DNA of 64,000 nt from Miniimonas arenae (GTDB lineage: Bacteria; Actinomycetota; Actinomycetes; Actinomycetales; Beutenbergiaceae): contig NZ_VENP01000010.1 of assembly GCF_006351005.1 (NCBI RefSeq), forward strand, positions 16,321 through 80,320, written 5' to 3'. Each line of letters begins with the position of its first letter. The stretch's first letter is position 1. The notes beneath the pieces were generated by a model. That model did not search any database. It was not told the origin of the DNA and was given only the letters and a program-made list of their open reading frames with translations. This document shows positions 48,210 through 57,304 of the stretch, in pieces. The position numbers and the translations under genes were made by a program.

Positions 48210-49697
48210 GTGCCTTCCGCCTCCCCGCCTGCCCCGTCCCACCACCCCGTCGCGCCCGATCTCGTGGTCCGCGCCCGACGCGCCCTCGTCGAGGGTCGCT
48301 GGACCTCCGCCGCGATCCACGTCGCAGGCGGCCGCATCGTGGCGGTGCTGCCCTGGGCTCCCGCGCAGGATCCAGCGGCCGATCCAGCGGCGGATCCAGC
48401 GGCGCACCCGGCGGAGCTCCCGGAGGGGGACGCGGCGAAGGCGAGACGACCCGGCGCGCCCGGGGTTCGGGTGGTCGACGTCCCCGACGACGCGGTGCTC
48501 CTGCCCGGCCTCGTGGACAGCCACGTGCACGTCAACGACCCGGGCCGCAGCGAGTGGGAGGGTTTCGCGACGGCGCTGCGCGCCGCCGCGGCGGGCGGCG
48601 TGACGACGATCGTCGACATGCCGCTCAACTCGCTGCCCCCGACGATCTCGCCGGACGCGCTCGCAGTGAAGGTGGCCGCCGTCGGGCGTCCGCTCGTGGA
48701 CGTCGGCTTCTGGGGTGGTGCGGTGCCCGAGAGCCTCGGCCACCTGCGCGCGCTGCGGGACGCGGGTGTGCTCGGCGTGAAGGCGTTCACCTCGCCGTCG
48801 GGCGTGCCCGAGTTCCCGCACCTGGACGAGGCCGAGGTCGACGCGCTCATGGCCGAGTGCGGGCAGCTGGACCTGCTCGCCGTCGTGCACGCCGAGGACC
48901 CGGCGCACCTGGCCGGCGACGGCGCGCTCGGCGTGGCCTACGAGCCGTTCCTGCGCTCGCGGCCGCCGCGCGCCGAGGCCTCCGCGATCGCCCGCGTGCT
49001 CGCGGCCGCGGAGCGACACGGCGCTCGGGTGCACGTGCTGCACCTGTCCGACGCGGCGTCGCTGCCGCTCGTGCGGGCGGCGCGCGAGCGCGGGGTGCGG
49101 GTCACGGTGGAGACCTGCCCGCACTACCTCTCCTTCGACGCGGCGCAGATCCCCGACGGCGCCACCGAGTTCAAGTGCTGCCCGCCGATCCGCGACGCGG
49201 CGAACCGCGACGCGCTGTGGGCGGCGGTGGCGAGCGGGGAGATCGACGCGGTGGTGTCCGACCACTCGCCGTCGACCCCCGACCTCAAGCGGCGCGGCGG
49301 CGGCGACTTCGGCCTCGCGTGGGGCGGCATCTCCTCGCTCCAGGTGGCGTTCGCGGCGACGTGGACCGCGGCCCGGGCGCGGGGGATCGACCTCGCGACG
49401 GTCGTGGCCCGGTGCGCGTCCGGGCCTGCGCGCATCGCCGGACTGCCCGACGTCGGCGCGATCGAGGTCGGCGCGCGCGCCCACCTCGTCGAGCTGGCGC
49501 CGGAGGAGACCTGGCGGGTCGACGCGGCACGCCTGCAGCACCGCAACGCGGTGTCGGCCTACCACGGTGCGCAGCTCGCGGGCGTCGTCCGGCGCACGTG
49601 GGTGGCGGGCGAGGTGGTCTACGACGCGGGCGCGCCCGACCCCTTCAGCGGGGCTCGACCGGGCCGACTGCGCGGCGTCGCCGTTACGAGTGTGTAA
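48210..49697 (+). CDS. allB: Allantoinase
   Basis: 495 residues from GTG 48210. Opens allantoin to allantoate. Amidohydrolase metal site: DSHVHVNDPGR (two His), GVKAFTS (carboxylated Lys), VVHAED, HVLHLSD and SDHSPSTPDLK (Asp). Typical C-terminal HRNAVSAYHGAQLAG. A 12-base repeat (GATCCAGCGGCG-like, near 48368-48406) encodes an Asp-Pro-Ala-Ala insertion near residue 55, outside the barrel. First gene of the plus-strand ureide operon. An ATG at 48203 is in another frame. Confidence 0.93.
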   Translation: MPSASPPAPSHHPVAPDLVVRARRALVEGRWTSAAIHVAGGRIVAVLPWAPAQDPAADPAADPAAHPAELPEGDAAKARRPGAPGVRVVDVPDDAVLLPGLVDSHVHVNDPGRSEWEGFATALRAAAAGGVTTIVDMPLNSLPPTISPDALAVKVAAVGRPLVDVGFWGGAVPESLGHLRALRDAGVLGVKAFTSPSGVPEFPHLDEAEVDALMAECGQLDLLAVVHAEDPAHLAGDGALGVAYEPFLRSRPPRAEASAIARVLAAAERHGARVHVLHLSDAASLPLVRAARERGVRVTVETCPHYLSFDAAQIPDGATEFKCCPPIRDAANRDALWAAVASGEIDAVVSDHSPSTPDLKRRGGGDFGLAWGGISSLQVAFAATWTAARARGIDLATVVARCASGPARIAGLPDVGAIEVGARAHLVELAPEETWRVDAARLQHRNAVSAYHGAQLAGVVRRTWVAGEVVYDAGAPDPFSGARPGRLRGVAVTSV

Positions 49698-49711
49698 ACC
49701 TATGGCTTAAC
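49694..49711. promoter_or_regulatory. Ureide-locus motif, copy 3
   Basis: GTAAAC-N6-CTTAAC starts just before the allB stop region ends and precedes the 237-base gap in front of the acetamidase gene. Same spacing as copies 1 and 2, so the second transcription unit is probably under the same control. The rest of the gap has no gene. Confidence 0.5.
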
Positions 49712-49934
49712 ACCGGCGGCGGCGCCTCGTCCGCACCTAGCCTGGCGGGACCGGCCGCAGCGCCCGTCCCGGCACCGGCCGGCACACCGCCCGACATGGG
49801 CCTGACATGGGCCCGACGTACCGCGTGTGGAGCGACGGGACGACCGCGACCGGCGCACGCACCACCCGCAGAACGCCGGCTGAACCACCGGCGCAACCAC
49901 CCGGTCGACGACACGAACGAAGAGGAAGGCGCGC

Positions 49935-51047
49935 GTGGAGGTCCTACAGCCCGGAACGGGTCCGGTCGCGTCGTCGACCTACCTCACGGCCGACCCCGGC
50001 ACGACGCTGTGGGGGAGGCTCCCCGGCGTGGACGATCCCACGGTGCTCGACCTCGAGGACGGCGCCGTCCTCACGATCGACACCGTGAGCCACGAGGGCC
50101 TGCTGCCGGATCAGGGCTCGGACCCGCTCGCGTACTTCGGCGCGCACGGGGTGGGCGTCGAGGGTGTGCTGCGCGACGCCGTCGTGCTCGCCCGCGAGCT
50201 GACGCGCGACCCGGAGCTCGACGGTCCGCACGTCGTCTCGCGCCCGATCGGGGTCCGCGGCGCGGAGCCGGGCGACCTCCTGCGCGTGACGCTGCTGGAG
50301 GCGCTGCCGCGCGTGCCGTACGGCGTCGTGTCCAACCGGCACGGCCGCGGCGCGCTGCCGGGGGAGTTCCCGCAGGGCCCGCGCGACGTCAGCGTGTTCA
50401 CCCCCGTCGACGACGCCGGGCTGGCCTCGATGCCCCTCGCCGACGGTGGACCGCCCGCCGTGCGCTTCCCGACCGACCCGTTCCTCGGGCTCGTCGGGGT
50501 CGTGCCCGCGCAGGGCGGCCGGCTGCACTCGGTCCCGCCCGGGCCGCACGGCGGCAACATCGACATCCGCCTCGCGCGGGTCGGCGCGAGCATCATCCTG
50601 CCCGTGCAGGTGCCGGGCGCGGGGCTGTACGTGGGCGACCCGCACTTCGCTCAGGGCGACGGCGAGGTCGCGCTCACCGCACTCGAGGCGTCGCTGCGCG
50701 TGACGCTGCGGGTCGAGGTGCTGCCGCGGGCGCGCGCCCTGGCCGAGTACGGCGACCGCCGCGTGCCGTTCGTCGAGACGCCCGAGGCGTTCGTCCCCAC
50801 GGGCATGGACCCCGACCTCGACGAGGCGGTGCGGGCGTGCGTGCGCGAGGCGATCGACTTCCTCGGCGCGCGGTACGGCATGGCGCCGCACCTCGCGCTC
50901 GCCTACCTCTCCGCCGCGGTGGACGTCCGCGTCTCGCAGGTCGTGGACCGCGTGTGCGGCGCCCACGCGGTGATCCCCAAGGTGCACCTGCCCGACGGCG
51001 AGCCCGCCACCCCGCGGCACCTCGCCTCCGCGGAGGTCGCCTCGTGA
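49935..51047 (+). CDS. Acetamidase/formamidase family protein (FmdA/AmdA)
   Basis: 370 residues from GTG 49935 with GAGGAAGG seven bases upstream. Family motifs: GPVASSTYLTADPGTTLWGR, DTVSHEGLLPD, GPHGGNIDIRLARVGASI and GDPHFAQGDGEVALTALEAS. Members hydrolyse small amides to ammonia plus acid. In this locus it could release ammonia from formamide or from oxamate, the latter only by inference from the neighbouring genes. The TGA overlaps the next gene start (GTGA). Confidence 0.88.
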   Translation: MEVLQPGTGPVASSTYLTADPGTTLWGRLPGVDDPTVLDLEDGAVLTIDTVSHEGLLPDQGSDPLAYFGAHGVGVEGVLRDAVVLARELTRDPELDGPHVVSRPIGVRGAEPGDLLRVTLLEALPRVPYGVVSNRHGRGALPGEFPQGPRDVSVFTPVDDAGLASMPLADGGPPAVRFPTDPFLGLVGVVPAQGGRLHSVPPGPHGGNIDIRLARVGASIILPVQVPGAGLYVGDPHFAQGDGEVALTALEASLRVTLRVEVLPRARALAEYGDRRVPFVETPEAFVPTGMDPDLDEAVRACVREAIDFLGARYGMAPHLALAYLSAAVDVRVSQVVDRVCGAHAVIPKVHLPDGEPATPRHLASAEVAS

Positions 51048-52852
51048 GGCACGACGGCGTCGCTCGCCTCGACGCGTCGGGCGGCGGTCCGCACGGGCAC
51101 GGCGCCACGGGCGCCGCGGGTGGCGCAGCCGACTCGGCCGTCGACGGGGTGGGGCAGGCGTGGCCCGCGGGCCTGCGCGAGGCGTTCGAGGCGTACGAGC
51201 GTGCGCTCGCGGCCGACGACACCGCCGCGCTGGCCGAGGCGTTCGAACCGGGCGAGGCGACGATGCGCGGCGACGGCGCCGGCCTGCTCGTCGGGGCGGA
51301 CGAGATCGCGCGGTTCCGCACCGCGCGCGGCGGCGTCGCGAGCCGACGCATCGGCCGGGTCGAGCTGCGGCCGATCACCCCGGACGTGGTGCTTGTGGTG
51401 AGCGTGTCGCACTTCGACGCCGGCGGCCGGGGGCTGCAGACGCAGCTGTGGCGGCGCACCGGATCCGACACTCTGTCGGCCGCATCGTCGGGCGCGTCGC
51501 CCGCCCTCCCGGGCTGGCGGATCGCCGCGGCCCACGCCAGCCCCCGCCCTGCCGCGCTGGACCGCCGGGTCTGGCGCGCCGTCGGGGACCCGCTCGTGCC
51601 GCCGACCCGGCCGGGCGTGCTCGACGGGCTGCGCGTCGCGGTGAAGGACCTGTTCGACGTCGCAGGCCAGCGCCGCGGCAGCGGCAACCCGGCCGTCTGG
51701 GCCGAGGCGACGCCGGCGGCCCGGGACGCGGACGCCGTCGCCCGGCTGCGCGCGGCCGGGGCCGCGATCGTCGGGATCGCCGCGACCGACGAGTTCGCCT
51801 ACAGCCTCGCCGGGGCCAACGTCCACTACGGCACGCCCCCGAACCCGACCGCGCCCGGCCACCTGCCCGGCGGCTCGTCGTCGGGCCCGGCGACCGCCGT
51901 CGCGCTGGGCCAGGCCGACGTCGGGCTCGCGACCGACACCGCCGGCAGCATCCGGGTCCCGGCGTCCTACCAGGGGCTCTGGGGGCTGCGCAGCACGCTC
52001 GGCCGCGTGCCCACCGCGGGCCTCGCGCCGCTCGCGGAGGCGTTCGACACCGTGGGGTGGCTGACCCGCGACGCGGCCACGCTGGCGCGCGTCCTCGCCG
52101 CGGGCCTGCCCGACGCCGACGCTCCCGCCCGTGTCCTGCCGACCCGCGTCGTGGTCCCCGAGGAGCTCGACCGCCTGCTCACTCCCGGCGCCGTGGCATC
52201 CTTCCGCGACGCGCTGGCGCGGCTGCAGGCGCTCGGCGCGCTCGGCGAGGCCGAGCCGGTACGCCTTCCCGAGGCGGAGGAGCTGCGCGAGACGTTCCGC
52301 GTCGTCCAGGGTGCGCAGGCGTGGGCGACCTACGGTCCCTGGGTCTGCACCCACCCCGGCGCGCTCGGCGCGGACGTCGCGGAGCGGTTCGCCGCCGCGG
52401 CGGCGCTCAGCCCGGGCGATGTGGCCGCCGCCCACGAGCGGCTCGCCGAGCTGCGCGCCGGGCTGCGCGCGCTCGCGGCCGACGCGGTCCTCGTGCTGCC
52501 CAGCGCCCCCAGCGGCGCACCGCGGCTCGGCGAGCCGCTCGGCGACGTGCGCGCGGCGACCCTCGCTCTGACGAGCGTCGCGAGCGTCGGCGGCCTGCCC
52601 GCCGTGTCCGCACCGCTCCTGCACGACGGCGAGCTCCCGCTCGGCCTCGGCCTCCTCGGCGCGCCGGGCGACGACGCCGCGCTCGTCGCGCTCGCCGCGA
52701 CCTGGGCGCGGGCGCTCGCCGTCGAGCAGCACGTGGTCGGCACCGACGATCCCGGTCCCGCCCCCGACCGAAGCCCCGACCCAGCCCCCAACCCGAACCT
52801 CGACCCAGCCCCCGACCCAGCCGCCGCACCCGGCGACAAGGAGCCCCGATGA
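51044..52852 (+). CDS. AtzH-like (DUF3225) domain fused to amidase-signature hydrolase
   Basis: 602 residues from GTG 51044, GGAGG eight bases upstream. Residues about 35-160 are an NTF2-like AtzH/HpxZ domain (LREAFEAYERALAADDTAALAEAF, RFRTARGGVASRRIGRVELRPI). Residues about 170-590 are an amidase with the Ser-Ser-Lys triad: VAVKDLFDVAG, GGSSSGPATAVALG and TDTAGSIRVPASYQG. In gamma-proteobacterial hpx clusters HpxZ and HpxY are separate homologues acting on the oxalurate side of urate breakdown. No AtzG/HpxX small subunit is present. The C-terminus is an Asp-Pro-Ala repeat. Substrate is inferred. Confidence 0.87.
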   Translation: MRHDGVARLDASGGGPHGHGATGAAGGAADSAVDGVGQAWPAGLREAFEAYERALAADDTAALAEAFEPGEATMRGDGAGLLVGADEIARFRTARGGVASRRIGRVELRPITPDVVLVVSVSHFDAGGRGLQTQLWRRTGSDTLSAASSGASPALPGWRIAAAHASPRPAALDRRVWRAVGDPLVPPTRPGVLDGLRVAVKDLFDVAGQRRGSGNPAVWAEATPAARDADAVARLRAAGAAIVGIAATDEFAYSLAGANVHYGTPPNPTAPGHLPGGSSSGPATAVALGQADVGLATDTAGSIRVPASYQGLWGLRSTLGRVPTAGLAPLAEAFDTVGWLTRDAATLARVLAAGLPDADAPARVLPTRVVVPEELDRLLTPGAVASFRDALARLQALGALGEAEPVRLPEAEELRETFRVVQGAQAWATYGPWVCTHPGALGADVAERFAAAAALSPGDVAAAHERLAELRAGLRALAADAVLVLPSAPSGAPRLGEPLGDVRAATLALTSVASVGGLPAVSAPLLHDGELPLGLGLLGAPGDDAALVALAATWARALAVEQHVVGTDDPGPAPDRSPDPAPNPNLDPAPDPAAAPGDKEPR

Positions 52853-54105
52853 CCGCCGCCCTGCCCGTCGACCCGCCAGCCCGCCTCCTCATGGGGCCGG
52901 GTCCGGTGAACGCCGACCCGCGGGTGCTGCGCGCCCTGTCGACCCCGCTCGTCGGGCAGTACGACCCGTGGATGACGGCGACCATGACCGAGACGATGGG
53001 CCTGTACCGGCAGGTGTTCGCCACCGAGAACGAGTGGACGATGCTCGTCGACGGCACCTCCCGCGCGGGCATCGAGGCCGCGCTCGTGTCGCTGCTCGAG
53101 CCGGGTGACGACGTCGTCGTGCCGGTCTTCGGCCGGTTCGGCCACCTGCTGAGCGAGATCGCCGAGCGGTGCGGCGCGCGGGTGCACCAGGTCGAGGCGC
53201 CGTGGGGCCAGGCCGTGCCCGCCTCGGCGGTGCGGGAGGCCGTCGCCCGCGTGCGGCCGGCCGTGCTCGCCGTCGTGCACGGCGACACCTCGACGACGAT
53301 CGCGCAGCCGCTGGAGGAGCTCGGCGCGATCGCGCACGAGCACGGCGCGCTGCTCTACGTCGACGCGACCGCCTCCCTCGGCGGCAACCCGTTCGAGACG
53401 GACGCCTGGGAGCTCGACGTGGTGACCGCCGGGCTGCAGAAGTGCCTCGCGGGACCGCCCGGGTCCGCGCCGATCACGATCTCCCCGCGCGCCACCGAGG
53501 TCATCGACGCACGCCGCAGCGTCGAGGCGGGGATCCGCGAGCCGGGCGAGGAGACCTCGAGCCGGCGGATCGCCTCGAACTACCTCGACCTCGCGCAGAT
53601 CATCGACTACTGGGGTCCGCGGCGGCTCAACCACCACACCGAGGCGACGTCGATGCTCTACGCGGCGCGCGAGTGCGCCCGCGTGATCCTGCAGGAGGGC
53701 CGCGACGCGGTGATCGCACGGCACCGCGCCGCGGGGGACGCGATGGCCGCCGGGCTGGCGGCGCTCGGGCTCGCGCTGTACGGCGACCAGGCGCATCGGA
53801 TGGCCAACGTCGTCGCCGTCGAGATCCCCGCCGGGGTGCCTGCCGACGGCGTGCGAACCGCGCTGCTCGCGGACTTCGGGATCGAGATCGGCACGTCGTT
53901 CGGGCCGCTGCACGGCAAGGTCTGGCGGATCGGCACGATGGGCGTCAACGCCCGTAAGGACGCCGTGCTCACCACGCTCGCGGCGCTCGAGCAGGTGCTG
54001 CGCCGCGCGGGGCACACCGCACCCTCGGGCGCCGGCGTCGACGCCGCGCTCGCCGTCTACGCCGAGCGTCCTGCCGAGGTGGCGACCGTCGGGGGGCACG
54101 CGTGA
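52849..54105 (+). CDS. pucG: Ureidoglycine-glyoxylate aminotransferase
   Basis: 418 residues, ATG 52849 overlapping the amidase stop. Class V aminotransferase: LLMGPGPVNADPRVLRALSTPLVGQYDP, DGTSRAGIEAALVSLLEPGD, VVHGDTSTT, VDATASLGGNPFE and PLP Lys198 in TAGLQKCLAGPPG. PucG-type enzymes convert ureidoglycine and glyoxylate to oxalurate and glycine; the gene position between an amidase and allantoate amidohydrolase supports this over alanine-glyoxylate or serine aminotransferase. Confidence 0.88.
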   Translation: MTAALPVDPPARLLMGPGPVNADPRVLRALSTPLVGQYDPWMTATMTETMGLYRQVFATENEWTMLVDGTSRAGIEAALVSLLEPGDDVVVPVFGRFGHLLSEIAERCGARVHQVEAPWGQAVPASAVREAVARVRPAVLAVVHGDTSTTIAQPLEELGAIAHEHGALLYVDATASLGGNPFETDAWELDVVTAGLQKCLAGPPGSAPITISPRATEVIDARRSVEAGIREPGEETSSRRIASNYLDLAQIIDYWGPRRLNHHTEATSMLYAARECARVILQEGRDAVIARHRAAGDAMAAGLAALGLALYGDQAHRMANVVAVEIPAGVPADGVRTALLADFGIEIGTSFGPLHGKVWRIGTMGVNARKDAVLTTLAALEQVLRRAGHTAPSGAGVDAALAVYAERPAEVATVGGHA

Positions 54106-55334
54106 ATGCCCCGGCGATGGTCGGCCAGCGCCGCGGCCGGCGGGCGTGGGACCGGTGCCAGGCGCTCGCGGCCGTCACCGCCGTGCCCGGCCGGGTGGAC
54201 CGGTTCTACCTCACGCCGCAGCACCGTCAGGCGACCATGCTGGTCGCCGGCTGGATGCGCGAGTCCGGCCTGCGGATCTGGGTCGACGAGGCGGGCAACC
54301 TGCACGGCACCACGGGTGAGCGTGGCTCCCACCGCCCGCGTCTCGTGCTCGGCTCGCACCTGGACACCGTCCCCGATGCGGGCCGGTTCGACGGCGTCGC
54401 GGGCGTCATGGCGGCGATCGAGGTGGCCGGTGAGCTCGCCGGCAGCATGCCGTTCGACCTCGAGGTCGTCGGGTTCGGCGACGAGGAGGGCACCCGGTTC
54501 GGCCACGCGCTGCTCGGCAGCCGTGCGCTCGCGGGCACGTGGGAGGACGCGTGGTGGTCGCTCGAGGACGCCGACGGCGTGAGCCTGGAGCGCGCCTTCC
54601 TCGACTTCGGGCTCGACCCCGAGCGGATCGGCGCGGCCTCGTACGCGAACCGCGACCTCGTGGGCTACCTCGAGGTGCACATCGAGCAGGGCCCGACGCT
54701 GGACCGCGCGCATGTGCCCCTCGGCGTCGTCTCGTCGATCGCGTCGGCGCGCCGGTTCCAGGTCGAGGTGCTCGGGGAGTCCCGGCACTCCGGCGGCACG
54801 CCGTTCGACGAGCGCCATGACGCGCTGCTCGGGGCGGCCGAGGCCGTCGTCGCCGTCGAGCGCCTGAGCCTGGAGCGCCAGGTGATCGGCACGGTGGGCC
54901 GGCTCGAGGTGGCGCCCGGCGCCGTCAACGTCATCCCCGGCACGGCGACGTTCACGGTGGACATGCGCGCGCGGCACGACCACGAGCGCGACGACACGAT
55001 CGACGCGCTGACCGGCGTGCTCGAGGAGGTCAGCGAGCGCCGCGGGCTGCGGTACCGCCTGCAGGAGATCCACGCCGCGCCCGCGGTGTTCTGCTCGGAG
55101 CGGCTGCTGGACGCCGCGCGCGAGGGCGTCGACGCGGTGCAGACGCAGGACGTGCCGACCCTCTTCAGCCCCGCCGGGCACGACGGCATGGCGGTCGCCG
55201 CCGTCACCGACGTCGCGATGATCTTCATGCGCAACCCGGACGGGATCTCCCACCACCCCGCGGAGTACGTCTCGCCCGACGACCTCGGCCTCGGCATCGC
55301 CGCGCTCACGACGGCGGTGCGCGCCCTCGCGTGA
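54102..55334 (+). CDS. allC: Allantoate amidohydrolase (M20 family)
   Basis: 410 residues from GTG 54102, overlapping pucG. Zinc-hydrolase motifs LGSHLDTVPDAGRFDG, GDEEGTRFGHALLGS, LEVHIEQGPTLD and SGGTPFDERHDAL, with AGHDGMAVAAVTDVAMIF at the end. Hydrolyses allantoate to ureidoglycine (plus CO2 and NH3), the substrate of PucG. Ureidopropionase/N-carbamoyl amino-acid hydrolases are close relatives; context favours allantoate. Last gene before the hairpin at 55371. Confidence 0.9.
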   Translation: MNAPAMVGQRRGRRAWDRCQALAAVTAVPGRVDRFYLTPQHRQATMLVAGWMRESGLRIWVDEAGNLHGTTGERGSHRPRLVLGSHLDTVPDAGRFDGVAGVMAAIEVAGELAGSMPFDLEVVGFGDEEGTRFGHALLGSRALAGTWEDAWWSLEDADGVSLERAFLDFGLDPERIGAASYANRDLVGYLEVHIEQGPTLDRAHVPLGVVSSIASARRFQVEVLGESRHSGGTPFDERHDALLGAAEAVVAVERLSLERQVIGTVGRLEVAPGAVNVIPGTATFTVDMRARHDHERDDTIDALTGVLEEVSERRGLRYRLQEIHAAPAVFCSERLLDAAREGVDAVQTQDVPTLFSPAGHDGMAVAAVTDVAMIFMRNPDGISHHPAEYVSPDDLGLGIAALTTAVRALA

Positions 55335-55370
55335 CGCGCTCGCCGCCGGAACGACGAGCGCCGGCGCGCA

Positions 55371-55402
55371 CGACGGCGAACTCCCGTCGGCGGGCGCCGT
55401 CG
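55371..55402. terminator. Hairpin ending the ureide operon
   Basis: CGACGGCG (55371-55378) pairs with CGCCGTCG (55395-55402) over a 16-base loop. No T tract. Carries the same CGACGGCG core seen in other gaps of the window. Confidence 0.45.
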
Positions 55403-55452
55403 CCACCCGCGTCGGCCGGGTCCCGCCGGGCCGGTGGCGACCCCACACGCCC

Positions 55453-55458
55453 TAGGAT
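55453..55458 (+). promoter_or_regulatory. Likely -10 box for gatC, leaderless
   Basis: TAGGAT, six bases, then ATG 55465, without a good ribosome site. Confidence 0.5.
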
Positions 55459-55464
55459 CGGGGC

Positions 55465-55761
55465 ATGCCCACGTTCTCCTCCGACGAGATCGCGCGCCTT
55501 GCGTCGCTCGCGCGGATCGACCTCACGCCCGACGAGCTGACCCGGTTCGCCGTCGAGCTCGAGGTCATCGCGCACGCCGTCGAGCGCGTCAGCGAGCTCG
55601 CCACCGACGACGTCCCGGCCACCAGCCACCCGATCCCGCTCACGAACGTGTGGCGCCTCGACGTCCCCGGCGCGGTCGTCGACCGCGACGAGGTGCTCGC
55701 CCAGGCGCCCGCAGCCGAGGACGGCCGGTTCGCCGTCCCGCAGATCCTCGGGGAGGAGTGA
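55465..55761 (+). CDS. gatC: Glu-tRNA(Gln) amidotransferase subunit C
   Basis: 98 residues. [25 protein letters not shown] and the C-terminal [24 protein letters not shown] (R-x-D region) are GatC motifs. Small clamp that holds GatA and GatB together. gatCAB follow without break; they provide Gln-tRNA(Gln) by amidation, the usual route in actinobacteria. Confidence 0.95.
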   Translation: MPTFSSDEIARLASLARIDLTPDELTRFAVELEVIAHAVERVSELATDDVPATSHPIPLTNVWRLDVPGAVVDRDEVLAQAPAAEDGRFAVPQILGEE

Positions 55762-55762
55762 C

Positions 55763-57304
55763 ATGACCGACTCGACCAGCTCGCCGACCGGCTCGCTGAC
55801 CCGCCGCTCCGCGGCCGACCTCGCCGCGCTGCTGCGCGCGGGCGAGGTGTCCGCCGTCGAGGTCGCCACCGCGCACCTGGACCGGATCGCCGACGTCGAC
55901 CCCGCCGTGCACGCCTTCCTCCACGTCGACGGCGAGGACACCCTCGCGCAGGCCCGCGCGGTCGACGCGCGCCGCGCCGCGGGGGAGGACCTGCCCGAGC
56001 TCGCCGGCGTGCCGATCGCGGTCAAGGACGTCGTCGTCACCCGCGGCACCCCCACGACGGCCGGCTCGCGCATCCTCGAGGGCTGGCTGCCCCCGTACGA
56101 CGCGACGCTCGTCACGCGGCTGCGCGAGGCGGGTCTGCCGATGCTCGGCAAGACCAACATGGACGAGTTCGCGATGGGCTCCAGCACGGAGCACTCCGGC
56201 TACGGGCCCACCCGCAATCCGTGGGACCTGGACCGCATCCCCGGCGGGTCCGGCGGCGGCTCGGCGGCCGCGCTCGCGGCGTTCGAGGCGCCGCTCGCGA
56301 TAGGCACGGACACCGGCGGCTCGATCCGCCAGCCCGCCGCCGTCACGGGCACCGTCGGCGTGAAGCCGACGTACGGCTCGGTGTCCCGGTACGGCCTCGT
56401 CGCCCTGGCGAGCAGCCTCGACCAGGCCGGCCCGTGCACGCGGACCGTGCTCGACGCCGCGCTGCTGCACGAGGTCATCGGTGGGCACGACCCGCTGGAC
56501 TCCACGAGCCTGCCCGAGCCCGCGGTCGGGTATGCCGACGCCGCCCGGCAGGGCCTGTCCGGCGACCTTACGGGCGTGCGGATCGGCGTCGTGCGCGAGC
56601 TCGGCGGCAGCGGTGACGCGCAGGGCTACCAGCGCGAGGTCAGCGCGGCGTTCGAGCGCAGCGTCGCGGCGCTGACCGCGGCCGGCGCCGAGGTCGTCGA
56701 GGTGTCCTGCCCGTCGTTCGAGGCCGCGCTCGCCGCCTACTACCTCATCCTCCCGGCCGAGGCCTCGAGCAACCTCGCGAAGTTCGACGGCATGCGGTTC
56801 GGCCTGCGCGTCGAGCCTGCCGAGGGCCCCGTGACGGCCGAACGGGTGATGGCCGCGACGCGTGGCGCCGGCTTCGGCAGCGAGGTGAAGCGCCGCATCA
56901 TCCTGGGCACCTACGCGCTCTCGGCGGGCTACTACGACGCCTACTACGGCAGCGCGCAGAAGGTCCGCACCCTGATCCAGCGGGACTTCACGGCCGCGTT
57001 CGAGGCGGCGGACGTCCTCGTCTCGCCCACCGCGCCGACCACCGCGTTCCGGCTCGGGGAGAAGCTCTCCGACCCGCTCGCGATGTACCTCAACGACGTC
57101 GCGACCATCCCGGCGAACCTCGCGGGCGTGCCCGGCATCTCGGTGCCGAACGGCCTGGACGACGCCGGCCTCCCGATCGGGCTGCAGATCCTTGCGCCCG
57201 CGCGGGCCGACGCCCGCCTCTACCGCGTGGGCGCCGCGGCCGAGACCCTGCTCGCCCGGTCCGAGGGACCGGTCCTGGACCGCATCCCGGAGGTGGCGCG
57301 ATGA
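55763..57304 (+). CDS. gatA: Glu-tRNA(Gln) amidotransferase subunit A
   Basis: 513 residues. Amidase-signature glutaminase with Ser-Ser-Lys triad: [25 protein letters not shown] and [37 protein letters not shown] is the GatA-specific region that separates it from other amidases. Releases ammonia from Gln and channels it to GatB. One base after gatC and overlapping gatB by 4 bases. Confidence 0.96.
   Translation: MTDSTSSPTGSLTRRSAADLAALLRAGEVSAVEVATAHLDRIADVDPAVHAFLHVDGEDTLAQARAVDARRAAGEDLPELAGVPIAVKDVVVTRGTPTTAGSRILEGWLPPYDATLVTRLREAGLPMLGKTNMDEFAMGSSTEHSGYGPTRNPWDLDRIPGGSGGGSAAALAAFEAPLAIGTDTGGSIRQPAAVTGTVGVKPTYGSVSRYGLVALASSLDQAGPCTRTVLDAALLHEVIGGHDPLDSTSLPEPAVGYADAARQGLSGDLTGVRIGVVRELGGSGDAQGYQREVSAAFERSVAALTAAGAEVVEVSCPSFEAALAAYYLILPAEASSNLAKFDGMRFGLRVEPAEGPVTAERVMAATRGAGFGSEVKRRIILGTYALSAGYYDAYYGSAQKVRTLIQRDFTAAFEAADVLVSPTAPTTAFRLGEKLSDPLAMYLNDVATIPANLAGVPGISVPNGLDDAGLPIGLQILAPARADARLYRVGAAAETLLARSEGPVLDRIPEVAR

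Noticed and set aside
48011..52852. One 1613-codon frame covering allantoinase, acetamidase and the amidase
   Set aside because: Only its last 602 codons are in the coding frame of the AtzH-amidase; the rest is out of frame with allB and the acetamidase gene, which have family motifs.
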